Positions 1 through 11,800 of a DNA stretch of 64,000 nucleotides are shown here, one piece after another (the first letter of the stretch is position 1; every line of letters begins with the position of its first letter). The stretch is from positions 461,501-525,500 of the forward strand of contig OZ025257.1 of the NCBI GenBank assembly GCA_964019135.1, in the 5' to 3' direction. The notes below the pieces were generated by a model that saw nothing but the letters and a program-made list of their open reading frames with translations, ran no database searches and was not told the origin of the DNA. The stretch comes from Arenicola marina. Its lineage: Eukaryota > Annelida > Polychaeta > Arenicolidae. Position numbers and translations under genes: made by a program.

Positions 1-335
1 CGGGGGGGGGGGGGGGGCACAGGTTGCACGTGGCCCCCCTTTCAGACCCTAATATGTATATATCTGTGCACCCCCCCGCGCCGTTCCCATTCTGTGCCAC
101 CTCGCCAGGGGTGGGGAGAGGGAACAGGGGGTACGTGCTCTTATTGTGCCCCCCCCCCGCCGTTCCCATTCTGTGCCACCTCGCCAGGGGTGGGGAGAGG
201 GAACAGGGGGTACGTGCCCTTCCCTTTCAGACCCCAAGATATACCTAACCCCCTCCCCTACCCCTTTAAAATTATGTTATTGTGAAACAATTTATTGTGC
301 CCCCCCCCTTTCAAGAATTCCTGCAAACGCCCCTG
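1..335. mobile_element. MITE-like element A, left end cut by the window
   Basis: Non-coding, with long G and C runs. Its right end (AATTCCTGCAAACGCCCCTG, ending at 335) matches the right end of element B at 680 with one mismatch. Its left part (G-run, then GGCACA and CACGTGGCCCCCC) resembles the start of B after the terminal repeat. A 79-bp internal segment containing CCGTTCCCATTCTGTGCCAC is tandemly duplicated at about 64-226. There is no transposase. The reading as a non-autonomous DNA transposon rests on comparison with element B. The open frames here are short and overlap on both strands, so I do not treat them as genes. Confidence 0.5.
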
Positions 336-406
336 ACGAGGGCTCAAATACGGTGATTTACCAACTTGCAGACTATGACCGAACGAAAAGTGTTCGACCC
401 CGTACG

Positions 407-680
407 CATGGGCGTGTCCGGGGGGGGGGGGGGCAATGATCAGGGGGCACGTGCCTCCCCTTTCAGATCTAGGATATATATCTGTGCTCCTCTCCCTTTT
501 CAAATTATGTGCCCTCCCTTCCCTCTCAGACCCTATGGTATACCTTACCCCCCCCCCCCCTGTTTCAAATTCTGTGAACAACGGTCACATGGGTCTCAGT
601 ATTCTACACACATATTTAATGTTTGTGTGCACCCCCTTTGTGCCCCCCCCCCCTTTTAAGAATTCCTGCACACGCCCCTG
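407..680. mobile_element. MITE-like element B with imperfect terminal inverted repeats and 5-bp TSD
   Basis: The left end reads CATGGGCGTGTCCGG (407-421). The reverse complement of the right end reads CAGGGGCGTGTGCAGG, so about 12 of the first 15 positions agree as terminal inverted repeats. GTACG flanks both sides (402-406 and 681-685), which fits a 5-bp target-site duplication. The body is only 274 bp, is rich in G and C runs and has no coding capacity. That is what a miniature inverted-repeat transposable element looks like. The superfamily is not assigned; a 5-bp TSD with CA..TG termini does not decide it. Confidence 0.6.
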
Positions 681-685
681 GTACG

Positions 686-860
686 TATTGGTTGTGCCCC
701 CGCCCCCCGATCGCAACAACCTTCCTAAGCCTGTGCGGGTGTGTTTAAGATTAATTAATGTTCTGCTTGTTACTTGTGCATCACATGAAAGCAAGAGGAA
801 TTTGTTTAGGCATTGCCTCTTTCCTAATTTGAACATAAAATATGTTTAAGCCAAGAGTCA
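686..860. other. short AT-richer spacer
   Basis: Ordinary-looking sequence between element B and the 83-bp array. I see no gene, RNA or repeat in it. Confidence 0.5.
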
Positions 861-1895
861 TTTCAGAGCTACTGCGTGTCATTCCAATTGGACATGACAG
901 CAGTGGCTATAGATGTGACAGATACACTGATGACGACGTCACTAACTGTGCGATAGGCCTGCCTAAGTTCATGCGTAAGCTAAGTGTGGCTATAGATGCG
1001 ACAGATACATTGATGACGACGCCACTAACTGTGCGATGGGCCTGCCACAGTTTATGTGTAAGCTAAGTGTGGCTATAGATGTGACAGATACACTCATGAC
1101 GACACAGCTTACTGTGCGGTAGGCCTGCCACAGTTCATGCGTAAGCTAAGTGTGGCTATAGATGTGACAGATACACTCATGACGACACCGCTAACTGTGC
1201 GATGGGCCTGCCACAGTTCATGCGTAAGCTAAGTGTGGCTATAGATGTGACAGATACACTCATGACGACGCCACTAACTGTGCGATGGGCCTGCCTAAGT
1301 TCATGCGTAAGCTAAGTGTGGCTATAGATGCGACAGATACACTGATGACGACGCCACTAACTGTGCGATAGGCCTGCCACAGTTCATGCGTAAGCTAAGT
1401 GTGGCTATAGATGTGACAGATACACTCATGACGACGCCACTAACTGTGCGATGGGCCTGCCTAAGTTCATGCGTAAGCTAAGTGTGGCTATAGATGCGAC
1501 AGATACACTGATGACGACGCCACTAACTGTGCGATAGGCCTGCCACAGTTCATGCGTAAGCTAAGTGTGGCTATAGATGTGACAGATACACTGATGACGA
1601 CGCCACTAACTGTGCGATGGGCCTGCCACAGTTCATGCGTAACCTAAGTGTGGCTATAGATGTGACAGATACACTGATGACGACGCCACTAACTGTGCGA
1701 TGGGCCTGCCTAAGTTCATGCGTAAGCTAAGTGTGGCTATAGATGTGACAGATACACTGATGACGACGCCACTAACTGTGCGATGGGCCTGCCACAGTTC
1801 ATGCGTAAGCTAAGTGTGGCTATAGATGTGACAGATACACTCATGACGACACCACTAACTCTGCGATGGGCCTGCCACAGTTCATGCGTAAGCGC
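860..1895. repeat. 83-bp tandem repeat, about 12 copies
   Basis: The marker GTGGCTATAG recurs at 903, 986, 1069, 1152, 1235, 1318, 1401, 1484, 1567, 1650, 1733 and 1816, which is exactly 83 bp each time. Units differ by a few substitutions and fall into subtypes (GCCTAAGTTC versus GCCACAGTTC; GATGCGACAG versus GATGTGACAG) that partly alternate. The period is not a multiple of three and frames are closed. It is a non-coding minisatellite or satellite, with no similarity I can see to the other arrays. Confidence 0.95.
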
Positions 1896-3292
1896 GACTT
1901 AGCCACAAATAAGTACAACATTTTATTTCTGGGCAAGAAACAGGAGACACACCTTGTGATTGAGAATACTGCGGCTAAGAGTGGAAGAAAGGGAGTTTTT
2001 CGTGCGCGCGTGCGTTTTGGGTTTGAGGCGTAGAGTGCGTCGTACGTTACTATAACATGTGACCAGAAGTAATAAAAGTAATAAAGGAGAAAAGCAGAGA
2101 CCCATTACTTGCCATCCGACCCAAGACAAAACAGTCCAGTTGATTAAATTCGGTGTTTTCCCCGTATAGGAACGACAAACAGGCCGTAAAATACGCGTTT
2201 ATTACGCAAATATCAGAGCCAAGGAGCAAGAATGAGAGGTATTATCGTCCTGGAGCCGACAGGCATGGGGTCTTCAGAGACCAATGAGCGTCCCTTGTCA
2301 GTCATGACGTCATTTCCGGCGGGATATCGTGTTGCATTGGCCGGTTGCTTTGAGAGAAGATTGCCCTTTGTCTGACCATCATCGGCCATCAGAGATTAAT
2401 GTTCTGTGTCCCCAGAGGTTCGACATAGAGGCCCGCACCTTGCTACGCCCCCAGGCCACGACAGGCCTTACCCACGGCAGCCCCCCCCACCCTCCACCCC
2501 ATCTCAACAGGTCCCACATACAGACCGCGTCCTCACAGACGCTCCCACGAGGTCCTACCCACAGCATCCCGTCCCCAACTCACCCACAACAGAACCTACC
2601 CCCTCAAGGCTCCAAACAACCATACTCCACCCCCCAGCCACCCTGCCGCCGGGCTCCCCCAAAGCCTATACCGCCAGACCCTACCCAGGGGGTCCCGTAG
2701 ACGTAGGCGGTCTGTGGCCGTGGGTCACGTGGGTCACGTGAGCCACGTGGGCCGCCCAAACACCGCGTGTTTGCGTTGTGCATCGTCAATAGCCTCGTAC
2801 GGCGCATGCGTAAAACTGCATCTCCGGCGGTGTCTCCCCGTGGAGGGTCATAGGTCACAGAGAGACACTCAAACAGAGAAACACTCTGCAGCACACTCTT
2901 TATTGTGGGGAAATTGCCAGTACCAGAGGATGACACACTTCATAAGGGGGGCGGGGGATGAAAAAGGGTGGTGGAAGGGTGGTGAGTGTACTGGAGGCTG
3001 AAGGCTCTAGTGCAAGATGTACGTCAGCTTGACACGGGTCTACACACTTCGTCAGCTTGCCCATTGCTCAAGTTACAGATCGGTTTAGGTGTGACCATAT
3101 TACCACTCTAGTTTAGCGTTGTAATGAAGCAGCGTGATAGCACATTGGTTGAGGTCCGAACATAAATTCATGACGGCCACACTGACTACCATGGTCCATG
3201 ACGTCCACAGTCGGCAGAACTTGAGAGATGTCACTGACCATGAGCACCAACATCATCATAGAGAGTGGGTGAACCCCTGGCAGCAGGACAGC
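1896..3292. other. inter-array spacer with an E-box triplet
   Basis: Mostly single-copy sequence. It has a short AAGTAATAA-type microsatellite around 2067-2090 and a C-rich stretch at 2450-2690. Three CACGTG boxes lie at 9-bp spacing (2726, 2735, 2744). Moderate open frames run through the C-rich stretch on both strands, but I found no recognisable domain. I call no gene here. Confidence 0.5.
2726..2749. promoter_or_regulatory. three CACGTG E-boxes spaced 9 bp apart
   Basis: CACGTG occurs at 2726-2731, 2735-2740 and 2744-2749. This palindrome is the core site for bHLH-ZIP factors such as the Myc/Max, USF and MiT families. Regular 9-bp spacing suggests either a short tandem duplication or a homotypic cluster. 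Function is inferred. Confidence 0.45.
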
Positions 3293-3740
3293 CAAGCGGA
3301 TATAGTGAATACAAGACAGGTAAACTGACACCTGATGTAGTAAATACAAGACATGCAAACTGGTTCCTGATGTAGTACTTACAAGACAGGCAAACTGGTT
3401 CCTGATGTAGTAAATACAAGACAGGCAAACTGATTCCTAATGCAGTAAATACAAGATAGGCAAGCTGATTCTTGATGTAGTAGATACAAGATAGGCAAGC
3501 TGATTCTTGATGTAGTAAATACAAGACAGGCAAACTGTTTCCTTAATGTAATAAATACAAGACAGGCAAATTGGTTCATGATGTAGTAGATACAAGACAG
3601 GCAAGCTGTTAGTTGCTTTCTGGTGTAGTAAATACAAGACAGGCAAGCTGATTCCTGATGTAGTAAATACAAGACAGGCAAACTGATACCTGATGTAGTA
3701 AATACAAGACAGGCAAGCTAATTCCTGATGTAGTTAACAC
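3293..3740. repeat. 35-bp tandem repeat, about 12-13 copies
   Basis: TGATGTAGTAAATACAAGAC-type units repeat at 35-bp steps, for example TGATGTAG at 3333, 3368 and 3403. A few units carry small indels. On the minus strand all three frames read the same 35-residue period (motif LPVLYLLHQ), so the open frames are a property of the unit. Non-coding minisatellite. Confidence 0.93.
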
Positions 3741-4732
3741 AAGCCAGTCTGAAAGTTCAAATGGTCTTCCTTTCGGGACACTGGTGGAGTATCTGAAAAC
3801 ACAAGGCCACAGAGATGTACCTATAGGTGTTGAGGTTACACGGCTTTATGGTAGATAACACTGCTATTATAGGGCGATGTCGGGCTCCACACCAGAGCCA
3901 CGCCACAGTTGTGGAGCCCGGATGTATTCTTGCAGGAATGTGGCGCCGCCTGCCGGCGCTGACAGGTGCCACTCAAGGAGAGCGCAGCTGGCGAGGCTCG
4001 TCAGGCGTCTGCCCGGCGGTGGCAATGGCGGCCAACAACAAACAACAAACAACACAGGCACCTGGCTGGAATAGCATTGCCAACCAACGACTGATAGTGG
4101 TTATGGTTGCATGGGGAAGGCGGGGGGGTGGGGGGCGGCAGGTTCCCAGTGAGGGAATTACAGCGGGGAGGGTGAGCCATGAACAGGTTTCTGGCCTCCA
4201 CTGGGAGCACGATAAAGGGCATGTCGACGTGAGTTATCACAGCCATAGAAGGGTCAATGACAGGGTCAAGGAAAGGTCAATGACATGGTCAATGAAAGGG
4301 TCAATGACAGGTCAATGACAGGTAAGGGTAAATGAAAGGGTCAGTGAAAGGTTATAACATTACAGAAAATACAACGTAGAACATCCCAGGATCATGTCGT
4401 CAAGGGGAGTGAACGCGCCACTAATTGTGCTCTGCTGCCCTCAAGGCTATTAATGCCAACCACGTGGTCCTGGGTGAAAAACATCTTCATTTGCCCCGTA
4501 GTGACTTGGTCTACAAAGTAAATGTTCTGGGTGGCGGGGAGCGGGAGATCAGGACTCAGTCCGTCAGGAAATCAATCCGCGTCTAGCTGCGGGAAGCACG
4601 TGACTGCTGTCGTCATGCCAACAAGCATTGTGCCCCCATACGTGTACTAAACGTTTATGGGACACCTCCAGTATTGTGTATCACAAGCTCCTGGCGAGAG
4701 GAAGGTGGCTACCGTTCCGTTCTGTAGTTTGA

Positions 4733-4751
4733 CACGTGACCCAGCCACGTG
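4733..4751. promoter_or_regulatory. paired CACGTGAC E-boxes
   Basis: CACGTGAC occurs at 4733 and again at 4746, 13 bp apart. Two further single boxes lie within 300 bp upstream (4461, 4597). This resembles a homotypic bHLH-ZIP cluster. Function is inferred from motif only. Confidence 0.4.
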
Positions 4752-5212
4752 ACTCAGAGATTGGTTCCAGTCCGACATGCATCTCGGCGTCTGTCTGTGT
4801 GTCTCCTACACCAACACTGGCATCACAACGCCACTGCAGCTTCACCGTCACGTTACAGGGACCGTGCCGTGGTCTAGAGGTGGATTAGAGGAGAGGGGAG
4901 GGAAGAGGGCTTTTGGGATAGAGGGATAGAGGGTACAGAGGTGGGTGGAACCGGAAAACATGTTACAGACAGGGGTACAGGGGGTATAGGGGGTACATGG
5001 GAACAGGGGGCGCAGGGGTGTAGGGGGTTCATGGGTACAGAGGGTATATAGGGTTGGGGTGATGTTGGCAGTGTTGGAGGGGTACAGATTTATACAGGAC
5101 TATAGGGATTCAAGGGTAAAGACTCGGGGTTGCCCCCCCCCCCCGCCCACGACACCCCAGAACCCCATGTCGCCTCTAGTCTCGATGCGCACCATTTCGC
5201 GTCAGTTTCGGC

Positions 5213-5222
5213 ACCGGAAGTG
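5213..5222 (+). promoter_or_regulatory. ETS-family site ACCGGAAGTG
   Basis: An exact match to the classical ETS/GABP consensus lies in a CpG-rich stretch, about 60 bp before a CACGTG box at 5279. ETS sites in CpG-rich DNA are typical of TATA-less metazoan promoters. No transcript start can be fixed from sequence. Confidence 0.4.
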
Positions 5223-5817
5223 ACCTCCCGCGGGGGTCGTTGCCGCCTCCGGGAGTCGCTAATCGTTCAATCACTGGCCACGTGATCGCTCCCCAGACTA
5301 CAGTCAATAGCCGAAACCCTGCCCCAGGCACTGCAACCCTCGCGCAAGTCGCGCATTTCACTTCTCCCTTCTACCCCCATCCCCGTCACCCCACCCCTAG
5401 ACTCTCATCATTTTGGCGAATAACAAACAACGTAGTATAGTCACAAGGGGCGCAGCAAGGTGAAGGTCGCGGATAATATCTTAGGAAGCCAGGACTAAAA
5501 CCACTTAAGACCCCCACACCCCCCGGCCCCGGTCCCCTGCCCCAATGTTTCTGATTGGGCCAAAAAATGAGCAAAACAAGTGACTCCTTAAACCAAGACT
5601 CAAGAACACAAGGCGAGATGGAATCAATAGTGGGTATCTGACACCGCCCCCCGCCATCCCCCCCGTCCTGTGGTAGCGGCCATAGAGTGTCAGACCAAGG
5701 AACAAGTGTAGTGGGCCGGTCACGTGGGTTAGAACGTCATGACACAACAAATATACACTCTAAGGCGCCAGGGTAACTTCAGCCAATCCCAAGCCTTTCA
5801 CACAATGTTAGCCATCA

Positions 5818-8800
5818 GCGGACTGAGGGGGCGGGGCTTGTGGTCGTCAGGTCTCCATCCACGACATTGGAGGACTGAGAGGGAGGGGCTTGTGGTCGCC
5901 AGGCCTTCATCCACGACATTGGTGGATTGAGGGGGCGGGGCTTGTGGTCGTTAAATCTCCATCTATGGCATTGATGAACTGAGGGAGTGGGGCTTGTGGT
6001 CCCCAGGTCAACATCCACGACATAGGTGGATTAGGGGGCGGGGCGTGTGGTCTTTTAGGTCTCCATCCACTACATAGGTGGACTGAGGGGGCGGGGCTTG
6101 TGGTCGGCAGGTCTCCATCCACGACATGGTGGATTGAGGGGGCGGGGCTTGTGGTCGTCAGGTCTCCATCCACGACATTGGTGGACTGAGGGGGTGGGGA
6201 TTGTGGTCGTCAGGTCTTCATCCACGACATTGGAGGACTGAGGGGGCGGGGCTTGTGGTCGTCAGGTCTCCATCCACGACATTGGTGTATTGAGGGGGCG
6301 GGACTTGTGGTCGTCAGGTCTCCATCCACGACATTGATGGATTGAGGGGGCGGGGCTTGTGGTCGTCAGGTCTCCATCCACGACATTGGTGGATTGAGGG
6401 GGCGGGGCTTGTGGTCGTCAGGTCTTCATCCACGACATTGGTGGACTGAGGGGGTGGGGCTTGTGGTCGTCAGGTCTTCATCCAAGACATTGGTAGACTG
6501 AGGGGGTGGGGCTTGTGGTCGTAAGGTCGTCACCCACGACATTGGGGGACTGAGGGGGTGGGGCTTGTGGTCGTCAGGTCTCCATCCACGACATTGGTGG
6601 ATTGAGGGGGCGGGGCTCGTGGTCGTCAGGTCTCCATCCACGACATTGGTGGATTGAGGGGGCGGGGCTTGTGGTCGTCAGGGCTTCATCCACGACATTG
6701 GAGGACTGAGGGGGCGGGGCTTGTGGTCGTCAGATCTCCATCCACGACATTGGTGGATTGAGGGGGCGGGGCTGGTGGTCGTCAGGTCTCCCTCAACGAC
6801 ATGGTGGACGGAGGGGGCGGGGCTTGTGGTCGTCAGGTCTCCATCCACGACATAGGTGGACTGAGGGGGCGGGGCTTGTGGTCGCTAGGTCTCCATCCAC
6901 GACATTAGGGGATTGAGGGGGCGGGGCTTGTGGTCGTCAGGTCTCTCTCCACGACATGGTGGACGGAGGGGGCGGGGCTTGTGGTCGTCAGGTCTCCATC
7001 CACGACATAGGTGGACGGAGGGGGCGGGGCTTGTGGTCGTCAGGTCTCCATCCACGACATTGGTGGATTGAGGGGGCGGGGCTGGTGGTCGTCAGGTCTC
7101 CCTCCACGACATGGTGGACGGAGGGGGCGGGGCTTGTGGTCGTCAGGTCTCCATCCACGACATAGGTGGACTGAGGGGGCGGGGCTTGTGGTCGTCAGGT
7201 CTCCATCCACGACATTGGTGGATTGAGGGGGCGGGGCTGGTGGTCCTCAGGTCTCTCGTCACGACATTGGTGGATTGAGGGGGCGGGGCTTGTGGTCGTC
7301 AGGTCTCCATCCACGACATTGGTGGATTGAGGGGGCGGGGCTTGTGGTCGTCAGGTCTCCCTCCACGACATGGTGGACGGAAGGGGCGGGGCTTGTGGTC
7401 GTCAGGTCTCCATCCGCGACATAGGTGGACTGAGGGGGCGAGGCTGGTTTTCGTCAGGTCTCCCTCCACGACATGGTGGACGGAGGGGGCGGGGCTTGTG
7501 GTCGTCAGGTCTCCATCCACGACATAGGTGGACTGAGGGGGCGGGGCTTGTGGTCGTCAGGTCTCCATACACGACACTGGTGGATTGAGGGGGCGGGGCT
7601 TGTGGTCGTCAGGTCTCCCTCCACGACATGGTGGACGGAGGGGGCGGGGCTTGTGGTCGTCAGGTCTCCATCCACGACATAGGTGGACTGAGGGGGCGGG
7701 GCTTGTGGTCGTCAGGTCTCCATCCACGACATTGGTGGATTGAGGGGGCGGGGCTGGTGGTCGTCAGGTCTCCCTCCACGACATGGTGGACGGAGGAGGC
7801 GGGGCTTGTGGTCGTCAGGTCTCCATCCACGACATAGGTGGACTGAGGGGGCGGGGCTTGTGGTCGTCAGGTCTCCATTCACGACATTGGTGGATTGAGG
7901 GGGCGGGGCTGGTGGTCGTCAGGTCTCCCTCCACGACATGGTGGACGGAGGGGGCGGGGCTTGTGGTCGTCATGTCTCCATCCACGACATTGGTGGATTG
8001 AGGGGGCGGGTCTTGTGGTCGTCAGGTCTCCATCCACAACATTGGTGGATTGAGGGGGCGGGGCTTGTGGTCGTCAGGTCTCCCTCCACGACATTGGACG
8101 ACTGAGGGGGCGGGGCTTGTGGTCGTCAGGTCTCCCTCCACGACATTGGACGATTGAGGGGGTGGGGGTGGACACGACATTAGTGGACTGAGGGGGTGGG
8201 GTTTGTGGTCGCCAGGTCTTCATCCACGACATTGGTGGATTGAGGGGGCGGGGCTTGTGGTCGTCAGGTCTCCATCCACGACATTGGTGGATTGAGGGGG
8301 CGGGGCTTGTGGTCGTCAGGTCTCCATCCACGACATTGGTGGATTGAGGGGGCGGGGCTTGTGGTCGTCAGGTCTTCATCCACGACATTGGAGGACTGAG
8401 GGGGCGGGGCTTGTGGTCGTCAGATCTCCATCCACGACATTGGTGGATTGAGGGGGCGGGGCTGGTGGTCGTCAGGTCTCCCTCCACGACATGGTGGACG
8501 GAGGGGGCGGGGCTTGTGGTCGTCAGGTCTCCATGCACGACATTGGTGGATTGAGGGGGCGGGGCTTGTGGTCGTCAGGTCTTCATCCACGACATTGGTA
8601 GACTGAGGGGGTGGAACTTGTGGTCGTCAGGTCGTCATCCACGACATTGGAGGACTGAGGGGGTGGGGCTTGTGGTCGTCAGGTCTCCATCCACGACATT
8701 GGTGGATTGAGAGGGCGGGGCTTGTGGTCGTCAGGTCTCCATCCACGACATTGGTGGATTGAGGGGGCGGGGCTTGTGGTCGTCAGGTCTTCATCCACGA

Positions 8801-11800
8801 CATTGGAGGACTGAGGGGGCGGGGCTTGTGGTCGTCAGATCTCCATCCACGACATTGGTGGATTGAGGGGGCGGGGCTGGTGGTCGTCAGGTCTTCCTCC
8901 ACGACATGGTGGACGGAGGGGGCGGGGTTTGTGGTCGACAGGTCTCCATCCACGACATAGGTGGACTGAGGGGGCGGGGCTTGTGGTCGGCAGGTCTCCA
9001 TCCACGACATTGGTGGATTGAGGGGGCGGGGCTTGTGGTCGTCAGGTCTCCCGCCACGACATGGTGGACGGAGGGGGCGGGGCTTGTGGTCGTCAGGTCT
9101 CCATCCACGACATAGGTGGACTGAGGGGGCGAGGCTTGTGGTCGTCAGGTCTCCATCCACGACATTGGTGGATTGAGGGGGCGGGGCTGGTGGTCGTCAG
9201 GTCTCCCGCCACGACATGGTGGACGGAGGGGGTGGGGCGTGTGGTCGTCAGGTCGTCATCCACGACATTGGAGGACTGAGGGGGTGGGGCTTGTGGTCGT
9301 CAGGTCTCCATCCACGACATTGGTGGATTGAGGGGGCGGGGCTTGTGGTCGTCAGGTCTCCATCCACGACATTGGTGGATTGAGGGGGCGGGGCTTGTGG
9401 TCGTCAGGTCTCCCTCCACGACATGGTGGACGGAGGGGGCGGGGCTTGTGGTCGTCAGGTCTCCAGCCGCGACATAGGTGGACTGAGGGGGCGGGCTTGT
9501 GGTCGGCAGGTCTCCATGCACGACATTGGTGGACTGAGGGGGCGGGGCTGGTGGTCGTCAGGTCTCCCGCCACGACATGGTGGACGGAGGGGGCGGGGCT
9601 TGTGGTCGTCAGGTCTCCATCCACGACATAGGTGGACTGAGGGGGCGAGGCTTGTGGTCGTCAGGTCTCCATCCAAGACATTGGTGGATTGAGGGGGCGG
9701 GTCTTGTGGTCGTCAGGTCTCCATCCACAACATTGGTGGATTGAGGGGGCGGGGCTTGTGATCGTCAGGTCTTCATCCACGACATTGGAGGACTGAGGGG
9801 GTGGGGCTTTTGTTCCGCAGGTCTCCATCCACGACATTGGTGGATTGAGAGGGCGAGGCTTGTGGTCGTCAGGTCTCCATCCACGACATGGTGGACGGAG
9901 GGGGCGGGGCTTGTGGTCGTCAGGTCTCCATCCACGACATTGGTGGATTGAGGGGGCGGGTCTTGTGGTCGTCAGATCTCCATCCACGACATTGGTGGAT
10001 TGAGGGGGCGGGGCTTGTGGTCGTCAGGTCTCCCTCCACGACATGGTGGACGGAGGGGGTGGGGCTTGTGGTCGTCAAGTCTTCATCCACGACATTGGTA
10101 GACTGAGGGTGTGGGGCTTGTGGTCGTCAGGTCGTCATCCACGACATTGGAGGACTGAGGGGGTGGGGCTTGTGGTCGTCAGGTCTCCATCCACGACATT
10201 GGTGGATTGAGGGGCGGGGCTTGTGGTCGTCAGGTCTCCATCCACGACATTGGTGGATTGAGGGGGCGGGGCTTGTGGTCGTCAGGTCTTCATCCACGAC
10301 ATTGGAGGACTGAGGGGGCGGGGCTTGTGGTCGTCAGATGTCCATCCACGACATTGGTGGATTGAGGGGGCGGGGCTTGTGGTCGTCAGGTCTCCCTCCA
10401 CGACATGGTGGACGGAGGGGGCGGGGCTTGTGGTCGTCAGGTCTCCATCCACGACATAGGTGGACTGAGGGGGCGGGGCTTGTGGTCGTCAGGTCTCCCT
10501 CCACGACATGGTGGACGGAGGGGGCGGGGCTTGTGGTCGTCAAGTCTGCATCCACGACATAGGTGGACTGAGGGGCGGGCTTGTGGTCGTCAGGTCTCCA
10601 TCCACGACATTGGTGGATTGAGGGGGCGGGGCTGGTGGTCGTCAGGTCTCCCGCCACGACATGGTGGACGGAGGGGGCGGGGCTTGTGGTCGTCAGGTCT
10701 CCATCCACGACATTGGTGGACTGAGGGGGCGGGGCTTGTGGTCGTCAGGTCTCCATCCACGACATTGATGGATTGAGGGGGCGGGGCTGGTGGTCGTCGG
10801 GTCTCCCTCCACGACATGGTGGACGGAGGGGGCGGGGCTTGTGGTCGTCATGTCTCCATCCACGACATTGGTGGATTGAGGGGGCGGGGCTTGTGGTCGT
10901 CAGGTCTCCCTCCACGACATTGGACGACTGAGGGGGTGGGGGTGGACACGACATTGGTGGACTGAGGGCGTGGGGCTTGTGGTCGTCAGGTCTCCATCCA
11001 CGACATAGGTGGACTGAGGGGGCGGGGCTTGTGGTCGTCAGGTCTCCATCCACGACATAGGTGGACTGAGGGGGCGGGGCTTGTGGTCGTCAGGTCTCCC
11101 TCCACGACATTGGACGACTGAGGGGTGGGGGTGGACACGACATTGGTGGACTGAGGGCGTGGGGCTTGTGGTCGTCAGGTCTCCATCCACGACATAGGTG
11201 GACTGAGGGGGCGGGGCTTGTGGTCGTCAGGTCTCCATCCACGACATTGATGGATTGAGGGGGCGGGGCTGGTGGTCGTCGGGTCTCCCTCCACAACATG
11301 GTGGACGGAGGGGGCGGGGCTTGTGGTCGTCATGTCTCCATCCACGACATTGGTGGATTGAGGGGGCGGGGCTTGTGGTCGTCAGGTCTCCCTCCACGAC
11401 ATTGGACGACTGAGGGGGTGGGGGTGGACACGACATTGGTGGACTGAGGGCGTGGGGCTTGTGGTCGTCAGGTCTTCATCCACGACATTGGTAGACTGAG
11501 GGGGTGGGGCTTGTGGTCGTCAGGTCTCCATCCACGACATAGGTGGACTGAGGTGGCGGGGCTTGTGGTCGTCAGGTCTCCATCCACGACATAGGTGGAC
11601 TGAGGGGGCGAGGCTTGTGGTCGTCAGGTCTCCATCCACGACATTGGTGGATTGAGGGGGCGGGTCTTGTGGTCGTCAGGTCTCCATCCACGACATAGGA
11701 GGACTGAGGGGGCGGGGCTTGTGGTCATCAGGTCTCCATCCACGACATTGGTGGATTGAGGGGGCGGGGCTGGTGGTCGTCAGGTCTCCCTCCACGACAT

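Larger units (their letters stand above)
3741..5817. other. promoter-like spacer rich in CACGTG, non-coding
   Basis: Largely single-copy sequence. It includes a degenerate 12-13-bp GGTCAATGACAG repeat (about 4250-4350), a G-rich GGGTACAG-type degenerate repeat (about 4910-5060), and a CpG-rich part around 5170-5360. CACGTG is present at 4461, 4597, 4733, 4746, 5279 and 5721, and an ETS-type site lies at 5213-5222. I found no credible coding exon. The composition and motifs suggest a regulatory island, which is inference. Confidence 0.5.
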
